A stretch of DNA of 64,000 bases from Candidatus Eiseniibacteriota bacterium (GTDB lineage: Bacteria; Eisenbacteria; RBG-16-71-46; CAIMUX01). The stretch covers positions 1-64,000 of the forward strand of contig CAIMUX010000047.1 of NCBI GenBank assembly GCA_903844735.1. Direction: 5' to 3'. Positions within the stretch are counted from its first letter, which is position 1; each line of letters begins with the position of its first letter. The notes beneath the pieces are model-generated. The model did not search any database. It was not told where the DNA came from and saw only the letters and a program-made list of their open reading frames with translations. A program made the translations under genes and the position numbers. Positions 26,420 through 34,800 of the stretch are shown in pieces.

Positions 26420-26773
26420 TCAGTCGAGATCTTCGCCAACCCCGTGTTCCTGCAGCATCATCGTGACGTACTTCCGCAATATCGGGAGATCCTGTTCAAT
26501 GATCTCCCAGACCCTGCGAACGTCAATCCCCAGGTAATCATGTACGACCGTGTTTCGAAACGCTGCGATTCCGCGCCAGTCAACCTCGCGATACTTAATC
26601 TTCAATTCTTGTGAAATGCGCTGCGTCGACTCGGTCATGGTGTGCAGATTTCGCAGCACCGCATCCTGGGTCCTCCGATCCGCGCGGAAGGCCGCCTCGC
26701 CTTCCTGGGTGTACTGGACAATCAGATCCAGGCACTCAGACACATGGACAAGGTAGAGCCTGTCATCCTTCAC
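26420..26773 (-). CDS. hepT: HepT-like HEPN toxin (DUF86)
   Basis: A 117-residue all-alpha HEPN protein. The family RNase motif R-x4-H is present as RNTVVHDY (about residues 75-82). HepT toxins of this family cut RNA and are silenced when the partner MntA adds AMP to the tyrosine near the motif, here the Tyr in HDYLG. The GTG at 26773 overlaps the mntA stop by 4 bases (GTGA), with GGAGG upstream. The longer open frame starting at 26851 is a shadow of mntA. Confidence 0.88.
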   Translation of the reverse strand: MKDDRLYLVHVSECLDLIVQYTQEGEAAFRADRRTQDAVLRNLHTMTESTQRISQELKIKYREVDWRGIAAFRNTVVHDYLGIDVRRVWEIIEQDLPILRKYVTMMLQEHGVGEDLD

Positions 26774-27060
26774 AGCGGAACGGCCTCCGCCAGAATCCGG
26801 TCTCGGATGAACCAATGCAGTGCCGGTTCGGTCAGCACGTCGACCTTGCACCCGAGAAGCTCCTCGAGGTCAGCCACCAGGCCGCCGGGAAACCAGGGAG
26901 AGTGCCTTTCTCCAACATCGACCAGCAGATCCACGTCGCTCTGTGGTCCAGCCTCGCCACGCGCCATGGATCCAAAGAGACGGACGTTGCATGCGCCATG
27001 TGAGGCCGCGATTCGCAGAATGTCGTCTCGGTTCAATTGAATCAGTGGATTGGAAACCAA
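26770..27060 (-). CDS. mntA: MntA-like minimal nucleotidyltransferase antitoxin
   Basis: A 96-residue nucleotidyltransferase-fold protein with GSMARGEAGPQSDVDLLVDV (about 30-49), the GS-x10-DxD active site of MNT antitoxins that AMPylate HepT. The start is a TTG at 27060 preceded by AAAGGTGG. It is transcribed leftward with hepT in the usual antitoxin-first order. Direct repeats on both sides (26294-26373 and 27291-27371) suggest the pair arrived or duplicated as a unit. Confidence 0.88.
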   Translation of the reverse strand: MVSNPLIQLNRDDILRIAASHGACNVRLFGSMARGEAGPQSDVDLLVDVGERHSPWFPGGLVADLEELLGCKVDVLTEPALHWFIRDRILAEAVPL

Positions 27061-27837
27061 GTCCCGCCACCTTTCAGCGTTTGATGCCGCAGCCAGGGTA
27101 GTTGAGGACCAAGCATGCTCGTTTCACTTTGAGTCAATTCGTATCCGACGGCAAGCGGAAGGAGTTCGACCTTCCTTGGCGGTCCGGCCACCATCGCCTT
27201 GGAGGAGGAGGAGCCTCCCCCGTCGGAGGTTGTGTGGTACGTGGATGGATCGCCCTACTAGGTTGCCGGGCATCAGTATGCGGCCCGCCGGTCGATCCAG
27301 CCGGGGGAGCGTGTGATCGAGGCGAAGGCTGGCGCATGCGCGGGTGGGGTGGAATCGGGTGAGGATCTGGGCTGGCGCCAGCCCCCCTCGATCATGGGCT
27401 GATCAAACCGGACGAGCGAGTCGGAGGGTCCCGGAAGTTTGCCCGCTACGTGCCATTCTGGGCGTGATCTCATTTAGGAACCGACCCCCGGGAGGGAGGG
27501 GTCATAGCCATAACGCGTCTCAGGTCAATGAGTTGCTTATCTAGGGCTTTCCCCGTCTCGGATCGTGATCCGCTCAGGTAGTCTTCGTCCGGCCCGAGAT
27601 AGCCGTCGCATCTCGACGACGAGAGTCCGGGCGCATGGGACGAAGCTGAGCCGGATTGGTGCCGGTAGAAGAGGCGGAGTCGCTCGGGCGACGGCGCCCT
27701 GCCCCGAACCAGTCTCCCCCGAAGTCGGCCACCCGACCAACGATTCCACGTTTCGTTGCCCCCCCCCCCGGAATGTTACCCTCATGCTGGCTTGCGATCC
27801 GTTGCGGCGGTTCCTCTTTTTTCCACCGGAGGTGATG
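27061..27837. other. Noncoding stretch between mntA and a secreted-protein gene
   Basis: About 780 bases with no convincing gene. It holds the right copy of the direct repeat (27291-27371). A decayed open frame just upstream of that copy (about 27230-27330) reads WYVDGSPY, a stop, VAGHQYAARRSIQPGERVIE, reminiscent of a secreted-protein module but broken. The last ~100 bases should hold the promoter of the next gene; I see no clear -35/-10. Confidence 0.45.
27291..27371. repeat. Right copy of ~80-bp direct repeat
   Basis: Same-orientation partner of 26294-26373; see that entry for the match. The two copies are ~920 bases apart and enclose mntA/hepT (26420-27060). Confidence 0.65.
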
Positions 27838-28443
27838 ATGAGACGAACAGTACGTTCCCATGTCCCGTGTCTTGCGTGCCTGGCCTTGGTGCTCCTGGCC
27901 TTTCTCGGGGCGGCACCCTCCGCGCGGGCGGACATTCCGTGGCTCTCGGTCCGTCTGGTCGGGGGCGAGATGGCGAACTATCCCGCCAATGACTTGAACC
28001 GAATCGGCTTCGAGGGTGACACGCTGGTCGTGGTGCATGCCGGCGGCACCGATCGCTATGGCGCGGCGACCGTCGCGCGGATCGAGTTCCTTTGGTCGCC
28101 GGCCAACTCCGGCGTGGTCGATCCTCGGGACGCGGCCGCCCTCGTGAAGGCCGTCCACCTTTTCCAGAACCAACCGAACCCGTTCTCGCCCGCCGTGTCC
28201 CCGTGGGGGGAGACGAGCATTGCGTTTGACCTGCCCAAGGCCGGCCCTGCGGAGCTCGTGATCTATGGTGTGAACGGGCGGCTGATCCGCCGTCTTGTGA
28301 AAGACACCCGCGAGGCCGGTCGGCATACCGCGAGCTGGGATGGCCGGGACGATGCGGGGGAGAAGGTCGGCAGTGGGATCTACTTCTATCAGCTCAGTGC
28401 GCCGGGAGTGGACGAGAGTCGGCGGATGATCTTGTTGCCTTGA
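27838..28443 (+). CDS. Secreted protein with FlgD/type IX-like C-terminal domain
   Basis: A 201-residue exported protein with signal peptide (about 1-31, ending SARA). The N-terminal half has a short motif NDLNRIGFEGDTLVV that also occurs, in variant form, in the next gene. The C-terminal ~90 residues match the FlgD-Ig/Por secretion-tail type: QNQPNPFSP, SIAFDLPKAGPAELVIYGVN, SWDGRDDAGEKVGSGIYFYQ and a final RRMILLP. In FCB bacteria such tails direct proteins to the type IX secretion system, whose SprA homologue is encoded ~6 kb away. ATG 27838 is preferred over 27835 for spacing to GGAGG. Confidence 0.8.
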   Translation: MRRTVRSHVPCLACLALVLLAFLGAAPSARADIPWLSVRLVGGEMANYPANDLNRIGFEGDTLVVVHAGGTDRYGAATVARIEFLWSPANSGVVDPRDAAALVKAVHLFQNQPNPFSPAVSPWGETSIAFDLPKAGPAELVIYGVNGRLIRRLVKDTREAGRHTASWDGRDDAGEKVGSGIYFYQLSAPGVDESRRMILLP

Positions 28444-28471
28444 TGTTCGGCTGCTACCAGCAGGTGGGATG

Positions 28472-28513
28472 CAGAATTCAGAACTCAGAATTCAGAATAC
28501 AGAATACAGAATA
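28472..28513. repeat. Heptanucleotide tandem repeat CAGAATN
   Basis: Six uninterrupted 7-base units with consensus CAGAATT/CAGAATA occupy 28472-28513, between two secreted-protein genes. It belongs to the same repeat class as the arrays at 41677-41731 and 42813-42847, but here no inverted partner array is visible nearby. Confidence 0.85.
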
Positions 28514-28603
28514 GCGGCGCGTCCCGACCGTCTCGATCCGGGATCTCCCCCGGGGGACACGGCGGACGAAGAAGCGATCAACAACAGAGAAGGGGACACG
28601 ACG

Positions 28604-29773
28604 ATGAAGTGGTCTATCGGTCTGATACTGGGCCTCGGCCTGAGCCTTGTGTTCGGAGCGTCGGTGAGTCAGGGCGGCTGGATGATGCGGATCCACCAGG
28701 GTGCGACCGTCGAGGAGCGGGCGCTGGCGGACGTGGACAGTCTGACGTTCTACGACGCGACCGGTTCATGCTGTGCGCTGGACGGCACCTGCACGGTGAC
28801 GACGCAGACGGTGTGCTCGGGCGTCTGGACGCTGCACGGCGTCTGCACGCCGAATCCCTGCCCGGGGCCGACCGGGGCGTGCTGCAATACCACCTCGGGT
28901 GCCTGCACGATTACGACGCAGGGTGCCTGCACGTTCACCTGGCTTGGGGCCGGGGTGGCCTGCAACGCCGTGACCTGTCCGGTGCCGCCGCCGACCGGCA
29001 TGGTCCTGATTCCCGCGGGGACGTTCATGATGGGCAGCCCGACGAGCGAGCCGGGGCGCGTCACCAACGAGACGCAGCACGAGGTGACCTTGACGCATGC
29101 AATGTACGTTTCCACGTACGAGGTGACGCAGTCGGAGTGGCAGTCGGTGATGGGCTGGAACGAGTCGGGTATCCAGGGCGCAGCCAAGCCGGTCGAGACA
29201 CTGACTTGGTATGACGCCGTGAGCTACTGCAACCAGCGGTCCACACTCGATGGGTATACGTCTGTCTACACGATCGCGGGCGCGACCTACAGCGGGAATC
29301 ACATCACCAATGCTACGGTGACGTGGAATCAGGCCGCCAATGGGTATCGCCTGCTGACCGAAGCGGAATGGGAGTACGCAGCCCGCGCGACGAGCACGAC
29401 GGCGTTCTGCAACGGCGGCATCACGGTTAGCGGATACGTCTGTACGCCGTTGGACCCGAACCTGGACCAGGTCGGCTGGTATTGCGGCAACTCCCCGAGC
29501 ACGACGCAGGATGTGGGCGGCAAGGCTGCGAATGCGTGGGGCCTGAAGGATATGCACGGGAATGTGTGGGAGTGGTGTTGGGACTTGTGGGGGACATATC
29601 CGACGGGGCCGCTGGCGGATCCGACCGGTCCCGCGTCCGGCTCGTACCGTGTCTATCGCGGCGGTGGTGGGGGCGACTTCGCGCGGTACTGCCGGTCTGC
29701 GTTTCGCAGCTACTACAACCCCGACGGCAGCATCAACGATCTCGGTCTGCGTCTCTCCATGACTGCTCCGTGA
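28604..29773 (+). CDS. Secreted SUMF1/formylglycine-generating-enzyme-like protein with Cys-rich repeats
   Basis: A 389-residue exported protein. Order: signal peptide (about 1-24); LADVDSLTFYD motif; two Cys-rich repeats (GSCCALDGTCTVTTQTVCSG and GACCNTTSGACTITTQGAC, about 48-120); then a SUMF1-type domain (about 128-389). That domain has MVLIPAGTFMMGSP, GYRLLTEAEWEYAARA, GLKDMHGNVWEWCWD and CRSAFRSYYNPD. SUMF1-fold proteins include formylglycine-generating enzymes, but most secreted ones with this layout have unknown, possibly binding, roles. ATG 28604 was chosen because the upstream open frame is heptamer repeat. Confidence 0.85.
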   Translation: MKWSIGLILGLGLSLVFGASVSQGGWMMRIHQGATVEERALADVDSLTFYDATGSCCALDGTCTVTTQTVCSGVWTLHGVCTPNPCPGPTGACCNTTSGACTITTQGACTFTWLGAGVACNAVTCPVPPPTGMVLIPAGTFMMGSPTSEPGRVTNETQHEVTLTHAMYVSTYEVTQSEWQSVMGWNESGIQGAAKPVETLTWYDAVSYCNQRSTLDGYTSVYTIAGATYSGNHITNATVTWNQAANGYRLLTEAEWEYAARATSTTAFCNGGITVSGYVCTPLDPNLDQVGWYCGNSPSTTQDVGGKAANAWGLKDMHGNVWEWCWDLWGTYPTGPLADPTGPASGSYRVYRGGGGGDFARYCRSAFRSYYNPDGSINDLGLRLSMTAP

Positions 29774-30119
29774 TCCTTTGCTCTGTTACACTTTTTCCCT
29801 CATCCGGCTCTGAAAACCAGGGTGGTCGGACCAGGGCCGTCTGGGAGGGGCTTCGCCCCGAGACGGCCGGGGGTGCCGCCCGGCATGGGCGCAAGAAAGG
29901 ATGTGCGAGTCCGCTGGGGACTCTAACGGAGGGAACCCCACACCGAAGAGACAGTGGCGCCCCCCAAAGGGGGCACGGTGGTCCGGAGCACCGTGCCGCG
30001 GTCTAGGCGACGGTTCCGCGAGGAGCCGAAGGCGAAGCCGGTCGGCAAGGGGCTTCGGTGTCGGAAGCGTCATGGCGGCATGCTGCGTTTCTACTGTCGG
30101 TTGGCCCCAGACCTTTCCC
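29774..30119. ncRNA. Structured noncoding region, possible RNA element
   Basis: A 346-base gap with three strong hairpins. First, GGCCGTCT (29835-29842) pairs with AGACGGCC (29861-29868) around an inner GGGGC/GCCCC (29847-29851 and 29855-29859). Second, a GCCCCC/GGGGGC stem lies at 29959-29974. Third, GCACGGTG (29973-29980) pairs with CACCGTGC (29989-29996). The density of GC-rich stems and lack of coding potential suggest a structured RNA or the remnant of a mobile element. I cannot match it to a named family. Confidence 0.35.
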
Positions 30120-30416
30120 CTACTTCCGGCCGCGCCAGTAGTACGGCCGCTTCTTCTGATGCGCTACGGCGAGCACGCGAATGACGTCGGTGCGCACAGA
30201 GTAGATGATCGTGAAAGGAAACTTGGCCAGCACGAGCTTCCGTACCCCCTGAGCGACCGCGGGCGCCGCATCGGGGAACTCGCGAATACGCGCGAACGCG
30301 CGCTCGACGTCATCCAGGAACACGTCGCCGAGTCCGAGGTTCTCAAGGTCGTAGAAATCTGCCGCTTCGTTGAGCTCGAGGTCGGCGGCGTCATGGAGCT
30401 GGAGCGATCGGCTCAT
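30120..30416 (-). CDS. parE: ParE/RelE-family toxin
   Basis: A 98-residue protein with the RelE/ParE fold: LELNEAADFYD near the start, VFLDDVERAFARIREFP in the middle, VRKLVLAKFPFTIIYSVR, and the C-terminal IRVLAVAHQKKRPYYW (basic, His-containing), as in ParE-type toxins that block DNA gyrase or RelE-type RNases. Start ATG 30416 overlaps the antitoxin stop (ATGA). The open frame upstream to 30725 is a shadow. Its position in a decayed region is typical of mobile toxin-antitoxin modules. Confidence 0.88.
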   Translation of the reverse strand: MSRSLQLHDAADLELNEAADFYDLENLGLGDVFLDDVERAFARIREFPDAAPAVAQGVRKLVLAKFPFTIIYSVRTDVIRVLAVAHQKKRPYYWRGRK

Positions 30417-30637
30417 CTCCGACGTGCCCGGGCCCGAGCGAGCGCATCCTCTGCGGACACCGTTGAAGCCGTACCGGCATCGAGCCCTGCGTCGCGACGA
30501 ACGGCCTCCTCTACCCACAACTGCTCGACCTCTGCGTCCGTGAGAGACTCGAGGCTGCAGAGCAACTCGCGTGCGATCCTGGCGCGCGTCGACGGATCGA
30601 GCTGAAGCGCTTCGCGCATGAGTTCGTTGAACGTCAT
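30413..30637 (-). CDS. Addiction-module antitoxin component (CHP02574 family)
   Basis: A 74-residue acidic/helical protein, TFNELMREALQLDPSTRARI at the start and LTDAEVEQLWVEEAVRR in the middle, matching the small putative addiction-module component family that pairs with RelE/ParE-type toxins. It is encoded first, overlaps the toxin by 4 bases and ends in an Arg-rich tail. It should neutralise the downstream toxin and probably regulate the operon. Confidence 0.82.
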   Translation of the reverse strand: MTFNELMREALQLDPSTRARIARELLCSLESLTDAEVEQLWVEEAVRRDAGLDAGTASTVSAEDALARARARRR

Positions 30638-31256
30638 CTGGCCCCACCTCGCCCGGAATCGAGCGGTTCCACGGTTCGTTTACTCCACAGCCGCAACATG
30701 ACGTCGCAGGGGCGTGACCCTCCACGGCGCGTCAGATCGGACCTGGTCAACGACAGCTTCGGGCCCAGAAGACGCTTCATCGTCCCCCCATACGGGGGAC
30801 GGCGGGCACATCTCGCTCGACCGCGCGCAGCCGAGTAGGACTATATGCGAGCTCCGGGGACGACTGCAATGTCCTGTCCTTCCCCCATATCCGAACGGCG
30901 CACGTTCCGACGATGGAGCTGTTTCCGAAGCGCTCACTACGGTCGGTTGCAGACGCGGGAGCCGGGCCGGAGTGGCTCGGAACGTGTTCAGGGCTGGAGG
31001 GGCACGGACTTGCGCGCCGGGCAGACCGCTTCTCGGAATTCCCGAGGTGTGAAGGCCAAAGCCGGGTGAGGCCGCGACGCGCTGCGTCGCCGCTGTGAAG
31101 TCCTGCGCGTGCAGCCGGCGTTCTTCACGCACCAGGAAACCCCGTGCTGGACGCCCGTGGTCACGCACCGCCTCCGGGCGGCGCCGGAGGAAGCTGCCGT
31201 GCGACGGGGGGTAGACCGAGCGGCGATGCCGGCGTCCGCGACGGTGTCCGGGGGCC

Positions 31257-31580
31257 GGTGGCGGTAACCCCATTCGCGGGCGGAGATCTGCGGGGCGATT
31301 CGCGAGGCGATCCGCAAGGCGACCTGTTGAGCGCCGCCGATGCCGCCCTCTACCTGGAGCTCCGCGTCTGGCGTGCCGAGGAGGCTGATACAGCGGGCAT
31401 CCCGGTCTTCATGATTCTCACCGATCGCCGGCTTCGCGATATCGTGCGTCGGCGCCCGGCGAGCCTGGCTGCGCTGGGGGGGATTTCCGGCATCGGGCAT
31501 TTGCGGCTGCAAAAGCATGGGCGGGTGCTGCTCGAACAACTGCGCGTGCTTCTGAAGAAGGCGGGGGTGCGGGTTTCGGT
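31257..31580 (+). pseudogene. Orphan HRDC-domain fragment (RecQ-like C-terminus)
   Basis: In the frame from GTG 31257 the sequence LYLELRVWRAEEADTAG followed by IPVFMILTDRRLRDIVRRRP and ASLAALGGISGIGHLRLQKH matches the HRDC nucleic-acid-binding domain found at the C-terminus of RecQ helicases and RNase D. No helicase domain precedes it, and the frame continues into Arg-rich nonsense afterwards. Just upstream a 12-base tandem repeat (31282-31329) encodes four GDxx units. It could be a small stand-alone HRDC protein, but a decayed recQ relic is more likely. Confidence 0.5.
31282..31329 (+). repeat. 12-bp tandem repeat upstream of the HRDC fragment
   Basis: Four 12-base units (31282-31293, 31294-31305, 31306-31317, 31318-31329) with consensus GGCGATYYGCRA encode GDLR-GDSR-GDPQ-GDLL in the HRDC frame. 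It resembles the repeats in rfaE1, fabD, dut and the anti-sigma gene. Confidence 0.7.
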
Positions 31581-32148
31581 GCGGCGCCGATGTCGGCGAA
31601 GGAGCGTTTCACAAGCGCCCCGCGGGCGCCTCCGGCTCGGCGCGCCTACACCCTCCTGTGTATCCAGTACTCCGGCCCACGGCGCACCTGCTGTGGCTCA
31701 GCGCGCCGCTGGACGCCATTTCCTCGGTGGGCGTGAGTGCGAGCGGCGCCCGAGGGTGATCACGAATCTATCCGTGAGGGCGAACCCCGGTTCAGGAAGC
31801 CCCACGCGACGGCTCCGAAGGATCGTGTCCCCAGAGCCGGTGCTCGAGCGTTCGATGTACTTGGCCGGGTGTGGACGGCTCGGCCTGCGGGGGGGGCAGG
31901 GGATCGTTTCGAAGGCCGAGATCGGTCGGCGAGTATGCAGGACAGTGAGATGGCTCGGTGATGGAATCAACGGCAGCCGGTTCTGACCGGCCAGCAGCCC
32001 CATGGCGGGACGCTTGTTCGCGGTTCGTCCCCCCGCGCCGCGGAGAACGCTCTATGTGGCACCGCACAATCCCGAACCACTCTGACGCCCACCCATGGTG
32101 CACGGGCACTATGGCTGGACACCCGAAGCCCAGCGATTCCGCAACCGC

Positions 32149-33228
32149 CTACCGCGCCACCTTCCAGAAGAGAAACCCGCCGAGCGTAGCGAACACGAGG
32201 TTTCCCAACCAGGCCGCCAGCAACGGGGGCAGGTTCCCGTTGTAGCCGAACGCCTGTCCCACGCGGATCAACGCGAAGTAGGTGAACCCGACCGCGACAC
32301 TGATCCCGAACCCGACGGCGAGGTTTCCGCCGCGGACCACCCGGAGGGAGAGTGCCGCTCCCAGCAGCACCATGACGAGATCCGCAAGAGGAAAGGAAAC
32401 GCGGAGGTGGAAGTTCGTCATGTGCTTTTGCACCTCACCGCCGCTCTCGCGCAGGCGACGAGCGAAGACGAGCAGGTTTCTCATGCTCATGTAGAAGGGG
32501 TCGCGCACGGTGGCCCGGAAGTCATCCGGCAGCTCTTCAATCTCGTTGGTGCCGTAGGCGCGGAAGCGGAGCACGGTGTCGGTGCTGTCGTGGAAGACCC
32601 GGTAATACCCGTCCTCGAAGCGCCAACTCCCGTCGCGCCAGCGGGCCGCTGTCGCGTCGATGCGACGGCGAAGTGCCGGTTGGTTCAGGAACTGGACCGA
32701 GACCTCGCGCAGCGTCCGCGTCCTCCCCTCGTAGAAACGGGCGATCCAGAACCGCCGGCCGCCGCCGAGAAGGCGCACCTCGCTGCGATTCTCGCGGCCC
32801 GGGTCCGACTGGCCCTTGATCTCCTCGGCCAGGATCCTTTGCTGTCGCGCGTGGGCTTGGGGTCCGATGAGCTCGTTCATGCCGTATTGCGCGATCGACA
32901 GGGCGAGGGCGGCCAGCAGAAGCGGCCGAGCGAGACGCCACGGGCTCTGCCCGGCCCCCTGCATAGCGGTGATTTCGTTGTTCTTGCGCAGAGTGCTCAG
33001 GCCCAACAGTGCGCCGAGGAGCACGGCCACGGGTAGCACCTGCGTGAGAATGGAGGGCAGGCCGTATGCGTACAATCGCGCCACGGTGAGCAGGGGCGTG
33101 CGGTGGTCGACGAAGATGTCGAGCTTCTCAAAGAGATCAACGAGGATGAAAAGGGCCACGAAGGTCGAAATCCCGAGCAACGAGTACAGGACGAACTCGC
33201 GCAGCAGATAGCGATCGAGGATCTTCAC
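32149..33228 (-). CDS. lptG: LPS export permease LptG-type subunit
   Basis: A 359-residue YjgP/YjgQ-family permease. The N-terminus KILDRYLLREFVLYSLLGIS leads into TM1. Further membrane segments include LPSILTQVLPVAVLLGALLG and FPLADLVMVLLGAALSLRVV, with a periplasmic beta-jellyroll domain between (about 130-270). The LptB2FG transporter lifts LPS from the inner membrane onto the Lpt bridge. GTG 33228 overlaps the stop of lptF (GTGA); the longer frame upstream is a shadow of lptF. Which of the two genes is LptF or LptG is by order only. Confidence 0.9.
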   Translation of the reverse strand: MKILDRYLLREFVLYSLLGISTFVALFILVDLFEKLDIFVDHRTPLLTVARLYAYGLPSILTQVLPVAVLLGALLGLSTLRKNNEITAMQGAGQSPWRLARPLLLAALALSIAQYGMNELIGPQAHARQQRILAEEIKGQSDPGRENRSEVRLLGGGRRFWIARFYEGRTRTLREVSVQFLNQPALRRRIDATAARWRDGSWRFEDGYYRVFHDSTDTVLRFRAYGTNEIEELPDDFRATVRDPFYMSMRNLLVFARRLRESGGEVQKHMTNFHLRVSFPLADLVMVLLGAALSLRVVRGGNLAVGFGISVAVGFTYFALIRVGQAFGYNGNLPPLLAAWLGNLVFATLGGFLFWKVAR

Positions 33229-34604
33229 GCGGGCTGACCCTTCCGCGGGTGTGCCGGCAGACCGCCGGTCACCGCCCGGACGGTCAGCCAAGCGCCGAGC
33301 CCGCCGATCACCAGGTTGGGAAGCCACATGGCGAGCCAGGGCGCCATGATCCTGCGATCGGCCAACTGCTCGCCCCCCGTGAGGCAGAGGTAGTAAAAAA
33401 CGAAGAAGACCGCGCTGAAGAAACCGGCCGCAAGGCCCCCGCGCCGCGCCAGGATCCCGAGAGGAGCGCCGACCAGGACGAAGACGATGCAGGCGAACGG
33501 AATCGAGAACTTCTTCTGAATCTCGACCTGGAACTCATTGGCCCGGCGGACGAAGGCCAATTGCTCGCGGCGCCGTGAGGTGGCCAAGTCCACCCAGCGG
33601 CGCTGCTCCGCGCTCCATTCGGCCGCGGACGCCGGCGGCTTGCGGCCGGTGAGCCTCGCGAGGACGGCGAGCAGGGCGCGGCCCGGCGCGGGGGGCGCGA
33701 GCGTCGGGTCGAGCCGCTCGATGATGCCCGGGTCGTCCAGCCCGGCCGGGGCGAGGGCGGCACGAACGAGCGAGTCCTGACGGGTGCTTTCCCGGCGCAG
33801 GCGGTTTACCTCTGCCCGCATCATGGGAACGGACATCTCGCGCTGGCTTCGCTGGTGGTTCCCGCCGGAACGGAAGCGATCGGACGTATCCTCGATGTTC
33901 ATCGACTGGGAGGTGAAGTGCATCCGACGATAAGCGCCGTCGGGTGCGGATGGATCGGCCTCGTGGATCTCGCCGTCCCGCAGGTCGAGTGTGAGGAGCC
34001 CCTCCGCGGGGCGGTACCGGAGGGTGCCGGAGCGGGCCATGATGGTGCGCGGGGAATTGGGATTGTCACGGGCGTCGAGAACGAGGATGTCGCGCATCTG
34101 GCCGGTCCGGTCGTCCAGTCGGCCGATCCAGAGGTCGTAGCCGGGGAAATCGTCCACCAAGACCCCCTCCCGGATCTCCGCCGTGGGGCGTTGGCGAGAA
34201 ATCTCCTGCATGAGCCCGGCGAAGGCGTAGTTCGTCTCCGGCAGGACGTAGTTGTTGAAGAGAGCCAGGGCCACGGCCACAATCACCGACGACGCCAAGG
34301 TGGGCAGGATGATCCGCCCGAGGTGGACGCCGCTCGCCCGCAGGGCGATGATCTCGTTGTCCTGGCTGAGGCGTCCGTAGGTCATGAGGGCGGCTACTAA
34401 GACGCCGCAGGGGATGGAAAGAACCACCATCCAGCCGAGGCCGAGAACGAAGAGCTTGAGTACGATCCAGGCCGGGATCCCTTTGCTGATGAGCAAGTCG
34501 AGGAGGTCGAGCAGCATGTCCATGGTCAGCAGAAAGGTGATGATCCCGAAACCGAGCCAGAACGGCCCGACCAGGGACTTCAGGATGTAGCGTCTGAGGA
34601 TCAT
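33225..34604 (-). CDS. lptF: LPS export permease LptF-type subunit
   Basis: A 459-residue YjgP/YjgQ permease beginning MILRRYILKSLVGPFWLGFG, with six predicted membrane helices, three at each end, and a periplasmic domain between them. The motif YGRLSQDNEIIALRASGVHL (about 95-114) is the cytoplasmic coupling region conserved in LptF/LptG. The periplasmic insert is longer than usual, with a charged segment around residues 250-330. ATG 34604 carries GAAGGCGG upstream; the open frame further upstream is antisense to sprA. It is the first gene of a leftward lptFG operon, divergent from sprA. Confidence 0.9.
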   Translation of the reverse strand: MILRRYILKSLVGPFWLGFGIITFLLTMDMLLDLLDLLISKGIPAWIVLKLFVLGLGWMVVLSIPCGVLVAALMTYGRLSQDNEIIALRASGVHLGRIILPTLASSVIVAVALALFNNYVLPETNYAFAGLMQEISRQRPTAEIREGVLVDDFPGYDLWIGRLDDRTGQMRDILVLDARDNPNSPRTIMARSGTLRYRPAEGLLTLDLRDGEIHEADPSAPDGAYRRMHFTSQSMNIEDTSDRFRSGGNHQRSQREMSVPMMRAEVNRLRRESTRQDSLVRAALAPAGLDDPGIIERLDPTLAPPAPGRALLAVLARLTGRKPPASAAEWSAEQRRWVDLATSRRREQLAFVRRANEFQVEIQKKFSIPFACIVFVLVGAPLGILARRGGLAAGFFSAVFFVFYYLCLTGGEQLADRRIMAPWLAMWLPNLVIGGLGAWLTVRAVTGGLPAHPRKGQPA

Positions 34605-34800
34605 TCGTGAACCGCCTTCTACCGCCTGTCGTCCATAGCCGCAAGCACCGCTGTCCGTTCCCCCGTGGGCGCCGCGGAGTCCTGGTTCATTGTACCCCCG
34701 GGGCGCGGACCCTGAGTCGGCTTGGGGAGTATATGCGGCGGTGTCGAATACCGCACGGGCGACCTCTGTCCGGGCACGATTCCCTTCCCTGCGAGGACTG

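Larger units (their letters stand above)
30638..32148. other. Low-coding-density region with gene remnants
   Basis: About 1.5 kb between the toxin-antitoxin pair and lptG with no intact gene. It holds an HRDC-domain fragment (31257-31580, listed separately) and a perfect hairpin GTCCCCC/GGGGGAC at 30782-30800. Other long open frames (for example on the minus strand at 30680-31273 and 31698-32003) are Pro/Arg/Ser-rich, lack recognisable motifs and look spurious. I read the region as decayed accessory DNA. Confidence 0.5.

Noticed and set aside
29903-29950. GTGCG start resembling a group II intron 5' end
   Set aside because: Beyond GTGCG no intron domain structure, reverse transcriptase or domain V hairpin could be found.
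30680-31273. 197-residue minus-strand open frame
   Set aside because: Pro/Arg/Ser-rich, no ribosome-binding site or recognisable domain, lies in a decayed region.
31698-32003. 101-residue minus-strand open frame upstream of lptG's end
   Set aside because: No motif, no ribosome-binding site; likely chance frame in GC-rich DNA.
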